Made by a program: the position numbers and the translations under genes. From Ferruginibacter sp. (GTDB lineage Bacteria > Bacteroidota > Bacteroidia > Chitinophagales > Chitinophagaceae): a stretch of DNA of 64,000 nt. Shown in pieces: positions 1 to 8,845 of the stretch. The notes beneath the pieces were generated by a model. The model saw only the letters and a program-made list of their open reading frames with translations. It did no database searches and had not been told where the DNA came from. Each line of letters opens with the position of its first letter. The first letter of the stretch is position 1. The stretch is taken from NCBI GenBank assembly GCA_028288705.1, contig JAQBNH010000011.1, positions 95,017 to 159,016 of the forward strand, read 5' to 3'.

Positions 1-2340
1 CGTTACGAAATCGATCAGGCTATCGGATTTTTTGATACCGATGCGGAACTTTTTCTCGTCCTTTCCAATGCCGATAAACCTGGTATAAGTATTTTGAGCG
101 TAAAGTGTATCATCCAGATTCGTTGCGCCCAGGGCATCCACCTGGATCAACGGGTAGGCTTTCGTGCGGCTGCTGTCCTGGCCCACAATCGTCAATTCTG
201 CCATCAACGCCACTTCGCCTGGTTTGGAATGATAGCGATCGGTAAGCGGATTTGTTTTTACCGTATCCAGGATCATGTAGCCCGCACTATAAAAAGCGGT
301 ATCGCCGATGCCGATCTCTTTCTCCTGGAACTGCGTGGTGTCTTCGTTGTTTTCATTCAACGCATAAGAGATGTAAGTAAAAATATCTTTGCTGAGGTAA
401 GATTTTGTGTCTGGGTTACTGCTCATGTTGTTGTCCTTCATCATGTACACGTCTGGCGCGAGGGTAAATTCTTCAGACACTTCATGGGTGTTGATATCCT
501 TCTTCTGGAACTTCAGCTCGTAAAACTTCCGGCCTTTTTCATGGTTGGAAGAATCTTTTAAATAGGTGACCTCATAAGACGAAAGCCTGGTGGGCAAATG
601 CCTGATCAGCGTAAGATTTTCCAGCGGATTGTCTTCTTTTTTGGTCATCGGATCTTTTCCTACGGCGAGATTGATCCCGTTCACCATGCTGCTGCTGATG
701 ACTTCTTTATTCCCGGAGGAGATCAGCATGCCCACGATCATCAATGCAAAACCCGCATGCGCAATGGAACCACCAGCGTTCACCAGTTTCCCTTTCAGCA
801 CAATAAAGATGTACATCGCGTTGGCGATCACGGCATAGATCGCGGCAAAGGCGGCCACATAGATCGCGCCTAAAAATCCTGCGCCCTGTTTCCTGTATTC
901 AAAAGGATATACCGTAAACAATATCGCCGTGATGATGATGGTCGCAATCGTCGGCAGGACCATTTTTTTCAGCAGGTATCTACGGTCTGTCGTTTTATAT
1001 TTTAAATATTGCGTGATGGCAGTGAGCAGACCGATGATGATCGCCACGAGCACGATGATCTTATTGTAAGAAAATTCTACATCCTCAGGGGGAGCAATGC
1101 TTGTTCCAAAAACTTTGTTGTACACCGGCACGGAAGTCTTCGCAATAATGAACATCGACGTAAGGAAAAATACCAGCGACCCGATGTACATCCAGAATTC
1201 GCGCGAGTTGGTATTTTCTTCTTTATGGATGGTGGGAATGCGGTTGTAATTCCTGATCAGCAATCCTAATGACGGCAATGTAAAAGACAACACAAACAAG
1301 CCGATCATTACGTTGATCGCTTTGCCGGCTTCTGTAAAGGAGTGCACAGAAGTGTCGCCTAAAACGCCGGTACGTGTTAAAAAAGTAGAGTAGAGGATGA
1401 AAACAAAAACAAGGATCGCAAATAAATAACTGGCGCGGAGTGAATGGCCGGTTGCTTTATAGATCAGCATCGTATGCAATCCTGCGATCATTAAAAACCA
1501 AGGCACAAGTGACGCATTTTCTACAGGGTCCCAGGCCCAGTAGCCGCCAAAATTTAAAGACTCATAAGCCCATTTTCCACCCATCATAATGCCAACGCCC
1601 AATACTGCAGCTGTAAACAATGCCCATGGTAACACCGGTTTGATCCAGTCGCCATAGCGTTTTGTTTGCATGCCCGCATAGGCATAAGCGAAGGGAACGA
1701 TCGTGCTGGCGAAGCCTAGAAACAGCACCGGCGGGTGAATCACCATCCAGTAATTCCTTAACAACACATTCAATCCCATACCGTCTTTAAGAAAACTTAA
1801 ATAATTCGGCTGACTGAATATCGGCGCGTTGATCTCGTTTCTTGTTAAGGTGAACGGACTGTTACCTAAACGCACGTCAAATACATAAATGCCGAGTAAC
1901 ATCGCGAGTAAGAAAAACTGAGCGAGACTAACAACCGTCATCACGGGCGCTTCCCATTCTTTGCTGCGGAAAATAAGAATAGAACCGATCACGCTATGCC
2001 AGATCGTCCATAATAAAAAACTTCCTTCCTGGCCTTCCCAGATACAGGCGAGTAAATATTTTGGCTCCAGTTCCTTTGATGCATGTTTGTACACATACAT
2101 GTATTCGTAAAAATGATTGGAGCAGAGATAAAAGATAATGCTGAAAATGCTGATCACGCCGAGCACCTGGATGCCAAAGGCGATCCTTGCGTAACGCAGC
2201 CATTCCTTCTTCAGCAGCAGATCCTGCTGGCGGCTGGCGCTGAAATAAAATACCGTTGCTAAAAGGGAAGCAACAAAGGAGAGGATTACAAAAAAATGTC
2301 CGAGCTGTCCGGGAAATAAATGTTCGCCTTCAAAAATCAT
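1..2340 (-). CDS. Cytochrome c biogenesis protein, CcmF/CcsA type heme lyase (3' end off left edge)
   Basis: Minus-strand frame open from CAT at 2338-2340 to position 1; absent from ORF track because no stop lies in the window. Translation MIFEGEHLFPGQLGHFFVILSF... contains the tryptophan-rich motif KWAYESLNFGGYWAWDPVENASLVPW and many TM segments. Confidence 0.9.
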   Translation of the reverse strand, partial: MIFEGEHLFPGQLGHFFVILSFVASLLATVFYFSASRQQDLLLKKEWLRYARIAFGIQVLGVISIFSIIFYLCSNHFYEYMYVYKHASKELEPKYLLACIWEGQEGSFLLWTIWHSVIGSILIFRSKEWEAPVMTVVSLAQFFLLAMLLGIYVFDVRLGNSPFTLTRNEINAPIFSQPNYLSFLKDGMGLNVLLRNYWMVIHPPVLFLGFASTIVPFAYAYAGMQTKRYGDWIKPVLPWALFTAAVLGVGIMMGGKWAYESLNFGGYWAWDPVENASLVPWFLMIAGLHTMLIYKATGHSLRASYLFAILVFVFILYSTFLTRTGVLGDTSVHSFTEAGKAINVMIGLFVLSFTLPSLGLLIRNYNRIPTIHKEENTNSREFWMYIGSLVFFLTSMFIIAKTSVPVYNKVFGTSIAPPEDVEFSYNKIIVLVAIIIGLLTAITQYLKYKTTDRRYLLKKMVLPTIATIIITAILFTVYPFEYRKQGAGFLGAIYVAAFAAIYAVIANAMYIFIVLKGKLVNAGGSIAHAGFALMIVGMLISSGNKEVISSSMVNGINLAVGKDPMTKKEDNPLENLTLIRHLPTRLSSYEVTYLKDSSNHEKGRKFYELKFQKKDINTHEVSEEFTLAPDVYMMKDNNMSSNPDTKSYLSKDIFTYISYALNENNEDTTQFQEKEIGIGDTAFYSAGYMILDTVKTNPLTDRYHSKPGEVALMAELTIVGQDSSRTKAYPLIQVDALGATNLDDTLYAQNTYTRFIGIGKDEKKFRIGIKKSDSLIDFVT

Positions 2341-2367
2341 TATAGCGCAGTTAGTTAAGCAGAAAAA

Positions 2368-2781
2368 TTAGTTTGCAGTTTGTTCCGTCACGGTTTTTTC
2401 GAGTTGCTGTTTATCGTCTTTGTACTTGCTCGGGCATTTCAGCATGATATCATTGCATTCAAAATGACCTGCCTGCATTTTTCCTTTCATCACGATGCGT
2501 TCACTTTTTTCGAGGTCTGCAGGTTTGCTGTTATGATACACCACTTTCGTTTGACCGCCAAGACTGTCGATCGCATAAAAAGCGAGGTAGTTTGGGTTTT
2601 TGATCGGATCGTATTCAACAGGGCGGGTTTTATCCAGCCTTGCGATCAGGTGAACGTATTTACCTTCCTTTTGTTTGGCAGAACTGACCGTATCATAGGT
2701 AGAAAAATCGGAGGAATAAGCCAGGAGGCCAGCAATCAGCGCTGCAATTCCAACCAGGAGAATGATATGCGTTTTTTTCAT
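2368..2781 (-). CDS. CcmE-like cytochrome c maturation (heme chaperone) protein
   Basis: 137 aa, N-terminal TM, OB-fold-like small protein directly upstream of the CcmF-type gene; KGKMQAGHFECNDIMLKCPSKY C-terminus is CcmE-like. Confidence 0.75.
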   Translation of the reverse strand: MKKTHIILLVGIAALIAGLLAYSSDFSTYDTVSSAKQKEGKYVHLIARLDKTRPVEYDPIKNPNYLAFYAIDSLGGQTKVVYHNSKPADLEKSERIVMKGKMQAGHFECNDIMLKCPSKYKDDKQQLEKTVTEQTAN

Positions 2782-2962
2782 GCTGTATTATTTTTTTTGA
2801 TCTGGCAGACTTGCTCTGCCAGCGGAAAATTCATCTGCCCGGAACAGGCAGGTGGAGGACGTTTTGAAATTCCCGCAAAGGTAACTCAATTCAGGTTTGG
2901 ATAAGATTTTGCACAAGCTTATTTAGCAATGTTAAAAAGTATTAACAACTATTAACATGAAC

Positions 2963-2970
2963 TATATTTG
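2963..2970 (+). promoter_or_regulatory. Bacteroidota -7 element (TATATTTG) upstream of arginase-family gene
   Basis: Matches TAnnTTTG about 23 nt before the ATG at 2993. Confidence 0.5.
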
Positions 2971-2992
2971 CAAAAATTTTTAAACACCTGTT

Positions 2993-4045
2993 ATGGCCGA
3001 TCTTACCAATTTTGATCCCAACTCTGTAGGCAATCCCAATTTTAATATTTTCGGTCTCCCTTCATCCGAAGCAGATTCGCGCCTGGTGATCATGCCGATT
3101 CCCTGGGAAGTAACGGTAAGTTATAATGCCGGCACAGCGCGTGCCCCGGATCATATCCTCACCGCCAGCCTGCAGGTGGATCTGTTCGATCCCGATATCA
3201 AAGACGCCTGGCGCCAGGGTTTTTATATGCGTACGCCGGATAAAAAGATCCTCACAAAAAGTGATTATCTCCGGAAAGAAGCTGAATTATACATCAACTA
3301 TATTTCTCAGGGTGAAGTGGTAGAAGAAAATAAATTCATGTGCAAAACCCTGCGCGAGATCAACGCGGGAAGTTTGTTTTTAAATGACTGGGTATATGAA
3401 CAAACGAAACAGTTATTAAACGAAGATAAACTAGTTGGTTTATTGGGTGGCGATCATAGCACGCCGTTCGGTTATTTCCGGGCGATCGCTGATAAATATG
3501 AAGATTTTGGTATTCTGCAGATTGATGCGCATTGCGATCTTCGGGAAGCCTATGAAGGCTTTCATTATTCTCATGCGTCGATCATGTACAATGCCCTTAA
3601 CCAGATCCCGCAATTGAAAAAACTGGTGCAGGTTGGGATCCGCGATTATTGCGAAGAGGAACTGGATTATATCAACAACAGCAACGGCCGCGTAAAAACT
3701 TTCTTCGATAAAGACATTAAGGAAAGCCAGTTTGAAGGCAATACCTGGAAGAGCATCGTGGATGATATCGTAAAAGAATTACCGCAAAATGTTTTTATCA
3801 GTTTTGATATTGACGGATTGAATCCAAAATTATGTCCGCGCACCGGAACGCCTGTGCAGGGCGGGTTTGAAGTAGACCAGATTTTTTATCTCTTCAAAAA
3901 ATTAATGGAATCCGGGCGTAAGATCATCGGCTTCGATTTGAATGAAGTCGGGGTGAGCCATGATGAGTGGGATGAAAATGTCGGTGCACGCGTCTTATAC
4001 AAATTATGTAATTTATTGATCGCGAGTAACCCGGTGAATGCCTGA
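2993..4045 (+). CDS. Arginase/agmatinase/formimidoylglutamase (ureohydrolase) family protein
   Basis: Metal-binding motifs GGDHS, DAHCDLR and SFDIDGLNP. Confidence 0.92.
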   Translation: MADLTNFDPNSVGNPNFNIFGLPSSEADSRLVIMPIPWEVTVSYNAGTARAPDHILTASLQVDLFDPDIKDAWRQGFYMRTPDKKILTKSDYLRKEAELYINYISQGEVVEENKFMCKTLREINAGSLFLNDWVYEQTKQLLNEDKLVGLLGGDHSTPFGYFRAIADKYEDFGILQIDAHCDLREAYEGFHYSHASIMYNALNQIPQLKKLVQVGIRDYCEEELDYINNSNGRVKTFFDKDIKESQFEGNTWKSIVDDIVKELPQNVFISFDIDGLNPKLCPRTGTPVQGGFEVDQIFYLFKKLMESGRKIIGFDLNEVGVSHDEWDENVGARVLYKLCNLLIASNPVNA

Positions 4046-4622
4046 GTTCCGCTTTGAAATACCGAATGAAAAAACGGGCAGTTACCGCATCGTGAGTTTG
4101 ATGATCATCCTGGTCAACACGCTGGTATTTGGCCGTTTTTGTTTTTCCTCCGATCCCCATTTTTACATTCCCGCGGCGCTTGCCGCCCTGTTGAATCTCG
4201 GCTACGGCATCTATTTTTATCGGGCATTCCGGCAAAAGCAACATGCCGTTTTAAGAGTTGATTATTTGTTTTTGCTCAACGCCATCGCCTGGGCCGTTAT
4301 GGGTCAATACCTGGCTGCTACGGGCATGCTACTCATCGCGATGCTGGGCTTTTTCAGTAGTAAGAAATTGCTGCTGGTCTTCTCTGCAGAAGGCATTCGC
4401 TATCCCAGTTTTCCAGCGAAACATATTACCTGGACCCAGGTGGAACAGGCGATGTTAAAGGATGATATCCTTACAATCGACCTGCGCAACAATCAACTGC
4501 TGCAGTTGAATATCTGCCAAAGCCCGACCCCGCAGGAAGTCGCAGTTTTCAACGCTTTTTGCAAAACTGCCGTTGAAGATGGAGTGGGAGGTCAAACAAC
4601 CAGCGCTACCATGGGGGATTAG
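4038..4622 (+). CDS. Small membrane protein of unknown function
   Basis: 194 aa with several hydrophobic segments; ATG overlaps the arginase stop by 8 bp. Confidence 0.7.
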   Translation: MPEFRFEIPNEKTGSYRIVSLMIILVNTLVFGRFCFSSDPHFYIPAALAALLNLGYGIYFYRAFRQKQHAVLRVDYLFLLNAIAWAVMGQYLAATGMLLIAMLGFFSSKKLLLVFSAEGIRYPSFPAKHITWTQVEQAMLKDDILTIDLRNNQLLQLNICQSPTPQEVAVFNAFCKTAVEDGVGGQTTSATMGD

Positions 4623-4679
4623 GGCAAATTTCACAGCTGCAACTACATTTCCCTCCAAAGAATAAAGTAATTTCGCGCC

Positions 4680-5984
4680 ATGGAACAACTCAGTGCATCA
4701 CCTTTCCTGTTATTTTCAGATGGTGAAGGGAATATTTTTGAAGATACCAGCCTTTATGTAACCGGCCGCAGCGGCTGGGATGCACTGCCGATCCCGTTAG
4801 ATGAATGGATTCTCTTACCTGAGGGCGGACAATTATATGAATTGCCGGGCCGTCGCGGGATTGGACTCGATGTGGAAACAGGGGAGATGCGTATCTGCGA
4901 AAAAGGCTGGGCTGTAGCGGCTTTTATTCCACCGGCGCACACCGGTTTGTACATTGCAGCTTACGAAACGATGCCGGAGGCCCCAACGCTGCCCTTATTT
5001 TGTTATACCGCAGCCGGTTGGCTGGACGATAAAATTTATGTCCCGGCCGTTCGCATTGAACAGGATATCCGCCAGGAAAGTGCGGGTTATAATGATGAAA
5101 TCATTGAAGCCGGCACGAATAACCTTCTGGCTGCTTATCCCGATAATCGCCTGGTGAAACACCTGATGGAAAACTGCTGCATGACCTACACCTGCCCGGC
5201 TGCACGTAATCTGGCATTAGGAAGATGGGAATGCCCGGTACCGGTGTCCCCAGCCTGCAATGCGAATTGCATTGGCTGTATCAGTTTCCAGCCGCTGGAT
5301 GAAACGATCATCAGTACGCAAGACCGACTTACATTTAAACCCACGGCAGAAGAGATCGTGGAATTCACTGTTCCCCATTTACAGACTGCTCCTTATCCGC
5401 TGGTGAGTTTCGGCCAGGGCTGCGAAGGTGAACCTTTGCTGATGTGGGAAACGATCCGCGAAAGCATCATCGAGATCAGGAAACATACCGATAAAGGAAG
5501 CATCAATATCAATACCAACGGCAGTAAACCGGATGCCGTGCGTGCCTTATGTGAAGCGGGCTTGAACAGCATTCGTGTTAGTACAAACTCTGCACGTGAA
5601 TCGGTTTACCTGCCTTATTACCGCCCGAATAATTATGTGTTTAATGACCTGATCGAAAGCCTGAAAATCGTGCGCAGCTTTGGTGGCTGGACCAGCATCA
5701 ACTACTTCGTGTTCCCCGGCATGACAGACAGCATTGAAGAATATGAAGCCCTGCGTAAACTGATTCGTGAGACGGATCTCTGCATGATCCAGTGGCGGAA
5801 TTTTAATATCGATCCTGACTGGTACCTCGGAAAGATCGGTGTAACAGATACCGGTGAATGTATGGGTGTGAAGCAATTTATGGAACTGATCCAGGAAGAA
5901 TTCCCGAATGTGAAATTTGGATATTTTAATCCGTCGATGGAAAGGATCAAGGGGGATTTCGAATCAGACTTCGCGCATAATTGA
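4680..5984 (+). CDS. Radical SAM protein
   Basis: CxxxCxxC motif (CNANCIGC), GQGCEGEP, ININTNGS. Confidence 0.88.
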   Translation: MEQLSASPFLLFSDGEGNIFEDTSLYVTGRSGWDALPIPLDEWILLPEGGQLYELPGRRGIGLDVETGEMRICEKGWAVAAFIPPAHTGLYIAAYETMPEAPTLPLFCYTAAGWLDDKIYVPAVRIEQDIRQESAGYNDEIIEAGTNNLLAAYPDNRLVKHLMENCCMTYTCPAARNLALGRWECPVPVSPACNANCIGCISFQPLDETIISTQDRLTFKPTAEEIVEFTVPHLQTAPYPLVSFGQGCEGEPLLMWETIRESIIEIRKHTDKGSININTNGSKPDAVRALCEAGLNSIRVSTNSARESVYLPYYRPNNYVFNDLIESLKIVRSFGGWTSINYFVFPGMTDSIEEYEALRKLIRETDLCMIQWRNFNIDPDWYLGKIGVTDTGECMGVKQFMELIQEEFPNVKFGYFNPSMERIKGDFESDFAHN

Positions 5985-5989
5985 TTTTA

Positions 5990-6205
5990 ACCACAGAGTT
6001 TATCGGAGTTTTATCGCCACAAAGGCGCAAAGGCAGAAAGAACCACAAAGATTTTACCACAGAGTTTAAGGAGTTTATCACGGAGTTACACGAAGTTTCA
6101 TCTAAGAAGTCCTAAACAAAATTGCAGGATGCAATTGCTGCTGAAGTCACGACCAGGTTGCTCTGTGGAACTCCTGTCTTACTCTGTTTCCTCTGTGGTT
6201 ATCTG
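5990..6205. repeat. Intergenic diverged repeat (CCACAGAG / GCCACAAAGGCG family)
   Basis: Words ACCACAGAGTTT, CGCCACAAAGGCGCAAAGG, CTCTGTGG; recurs at 14.5-15.3, 20.1, 22.7-23.0, 24.9 and 25.5 kb. Confidence 0.75.
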
Positions 6206-7758
6206 TATTCTCCAAATACCTCCCGCAACGTATCTGCCACTTCGCCGAGGGTGCAATAATTTTCTACTGCTTCCAGCACAACAGGCATCAGGTTATCGTT
6301 GCTTTGAGCCGTCGCTTTCAGTCGCTGTAATAATTCAGTAACTTTTACATTATCGCGTTTTGCTTTTAAGATATTAAGTTTATCGGTTTGTATTTTCTGG
6401 ATGCTGTCGTCGATGCGGAAGACAGGCGTGTCGCTGGTTTCGGCAGACTGGAATTTATTTACGCCCACGCTGATCTTGTCGCCGCTTTCGATATCCTTTT
6501 GGTAACGGTAAGCACTGGCCGCAATTTCATCCTGCATAAAACCTTCCTCAATCGACGCTACGCTGCCACCCATCGCATCAATTTTTTCAATCAATTCCCA
6601 GGCTGCTTTTTCCACTTCATCCGTGAGAGATTCTACAAAATAACTTCCTGCCAACGGATCTACGGTCTCCGGCACCCCGCTTTCAAAAGCGACGATCTGT
6701 TGCGTACGTAAAGCGATCCTGGCGGCTTCTTCTGTTGGTAAACTCAGTGCTTCATCGTAACCGTTGGTATGTAAGGATTGTGTGCCGCCCATTACGGCTG
6801 CCAATGTTTGAATCGTCACGCGGCTGATATTGTTCATCGGCTGTTGTGCCGTTAAGGTACTGCCGCCGGTTTGTGTATGAAAACGCAGCATCATCGCTCG
6901 TTCGTCCGTAGCGCCCAGGTCTTTCATGATCTTTGACCACATCCTGCGCGCCGCCCGGAATTTTGCTACTTCTTCAAACAAATTGTTATGGGCATTAAAA
7001 AAGAAGGAGAGGCGTTTGCCAAATACATTAATGTCTAAACCCTTTGCCAACGCAGCCTGCACATAAGCCTTGCCGTTACTTAACGTGAACGCTATTTCCT
7101 GCACAGCTGTACTGCCAGCTTCACGGATATGATAACCGGAAATGGAAATCGTATTCCACTTCGGCACTTCCTTGCTGCACCACTCGAAAATATCGGTAAT
7201 GATCCGCATGGAGTTTTTTGGCGGGTAGATATAAGTCCCGCGTGCCGCATATTCTTTGAGAATGTCATTCTGTATAGTGCCGGAGATCTTTTGCAGGTCA
7301 GCGCCCTGCTTTTTTGCCAGGGCCACGTAAAATGCCAGCAGGATAAATCCGCTCGCATTGATCGTCATCGAGGTGGAAACATCTTCCAGTTGAATTCCCT
7401 GGAAGAGGCGCTCCATATCTTCCAGGCTGTCGATCGCCACGCCGACTTTTCCAACTTCACCTTCTGACAAAGCATGATCACTGTCGTAACCAATTTGCGT
7501 CGGGAGATCAAACGCCACGCTTAATCCGCTAACGCCCTGGCTCAATAAATAATGATAACGTTGGTTGCTTTCTTCTGCGGTGGAGAAACCGGCGTACTGG
7601 CGCATCGTCCAGAGTTTGCCGCGATACATCGACGACTGCACGCCACGCGTAAAAGGAAATTCGCCCGGCAGCGAATGATCGTTGATGGCGCTGTTATCAA
7701 GAGTGTATATTTCTTTTATTTCGATACCGGAATCGGTGCTGATTTTTTTCTGCGACAT
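6199..7758 (-). CDS. Methylmalonyl-CoA mutase family large subunit (catalytic domain only)
   Basis: [83 protein letters not shown]; ends at [15 protein letters not shown] without a B12-binding domain. Confidence 0.93.
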   Translation of the reverse strand: MSQKKISTDSGIEIKEIYTLDNSAINDHSLPGEFPFTRGVQSSMYRGKLWTMRQYAGFSTAEESNQRYHYLLSQGVSGLSVAFDLPTQIGYDSDHALSEGEVGKVGVAIDSLEDMERLFQGIQLEDVSTSMTINASGFILLAFYVALAKKQGADLQKISGTIQNDILKEYAARGTYIYPPKNSMRIITDIFEWCSKEVPKWNTISISGYHIREAGSTAVQEIAFTLSNGKAYVQAALAKGLDINVFGKRLSFFFNAHNNLFEEVAKFRAARRMWSKIMKDLGATDERAMMLRFHTQTGGSTLTAQQPMNNISRVTIQTLAAVMGGTQSLHTNGYDEALSLPTEEAARIALRTQQIVAFESGVPETVDPLAGSYFVESLTDEVEKAAWELIEKIDAMGGSVASIEEGFMQDEIAASAYRYQKDIESGDKISVGVNKFQSAETSDTPVFRIDDSIQKIQTDKLNILKAKRDNVKVTELLQRLKATAQSNDNLMPVVLEAVENYCTLGEVADTLREVFGEYR

Positions 7759-7779
7759 AATCGTTGGTGGGGCTAAACT

Positions 7780-8301
7780 CTAGTCTAAAATTTTTTGCGC
7801 TTCGTAATTCAATGCATTCAACACGATCTCATTCAGTTCCGCATTTTCTGTCATACTGTATTCCAGGATGCGTTTGCTCAGGTCCAGCGCGTTGGCTTCA
7901 GGCGGCAGTGTTGCTGCCAGTTGATTGATGATATAAATATTCTGGTCGCGTAATCTTGTAATGGCTGACCAAACCTCGCGGTTCACATACACCTGTTGTG
8001 CGGCATTGTAATCATATTCGGTTTTGATCGTTTCCACGAGGCTGTGATGTAAACTCGCTGCGCTGTCTGTGCCCGATTGTAAACGGGAGACCATATTCTG
8101 TAGACCCGAACGCTCCGCAAATAAGGTCAATCTTTCCAAAGCCTGTAAGCGCAAACGGACGCCCTCGTTATTGATATCCAGGCGGTCTTCGATCTTCTCT
8201 TTCATCCGGCGGAATTCGAACAACAGGATGCCGATCAGCACGGCGAACAGGATGATCGCCCCGCCCTCGATATATTGAAACGTAAACTCCAGCAATACCA
8301 T
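7780..8301 (-). CDS. Hypothetical membrane-anchored protein
   Basis: 173 aa, N-terminal TM then helical; follows the mutase gene. Confidence 0.65.
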   Translation of the reverse strand: MVLLEFTFQYIEGGAIILFAVLIGILLFEFRRMKEKIEDRLDINNEGVRLRLQALERLTLFAERSGLQNMVSRLQSGTDSAASLHHSLVETIKTEYDYNAAQQVYVNREVWSAITRLRDQNIYIINQLAATLPPEANALDLSKRILEYSMTENAELNEIVLNALNYEAQKILD

Positions 8302-8414
8302 ATAATTGATTTAGCCGCAAAAATAAACAAAGAAGCCCCAAGAAATTCCAGTTTTCGAAAATTGCAGTCGGGGCATCGTTTTTGTTTAATGGTATCTTTG
8401 TAAAAAGAAATACT

Positions 8415-8759
8415 ATGGAAACAATAGCAATGGCACCCGTGAAGTTTACCGCATCAGCCGTCTCAGAAATTAAAAGGCTGATGAATGAGCCGGGTTTCGA
8501 TTCAGCAAAGATCCTGCGTGTGGGCGTGAAGGGTGGTGGTTGCAGTGGTATGACTTACGTGCTGGATTTCGATCATAAAACAGATAAGGATGAGCAGTAC
8601 GAAATCGAAGGCGTGCCGGTGATTATTGAAAAGGCGCATGGTATCTACCTGATGGGTATGGAAGTAAATTGGGAAGGCGGATTAAACTCCCGCGGTTTTA
8701 CTTTCAATAATCCCAACGCCAGCAGCACCTGCGGTTGCGGTACGAGTTTCGCAGTTTAA
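8415..8759 (+). CDS. HesB/IscA/ErpA family iron-sulfur cluster assembly accessory protein
   Basis: GGGCSGMTYVLDF and STCGCGTSFAV. Start moved from ORF-track 8382 to ATG 8415; TATCTTTG promoter element at 8393-8400. Confidence 0.92.
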   Translation: METIAMAPVKFTASAVSEIKRLMNEPGFDSAKILRVGVKGGGCSGMTYVLDFDHKTDKDEQYEIEGVPVIIEKAHGIYLMGMEVNWEGGLNSRGFTFNNPNASSTCGCGTSFAV

Positions 8760-8803
8760 ACAACACCAGTTAAGCATTTAGTTAAATTAATAGCAATAAA
8801 AAA

Positions 8804-8830
8804 CCCCGTCGTTTCCGGCGGGGCTTTTTT
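8804..8830. terminator. Bidirectional intrinsic terminator between convergent genes
   Basis: CCCCGTCG-TTTC-CGGCGGGG followed by T run and preceded by A run. Confidence 0.85.
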
Positions 8831-8845
8831 GTATCGAAGATTTTA

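Noticed and set aside
94-1269. Plus-strand ORFs in the first 1.3 kb
   Set aside because: Opposite strand of a clear CcmF/CcsA-type coding frame that is open to the left edge.
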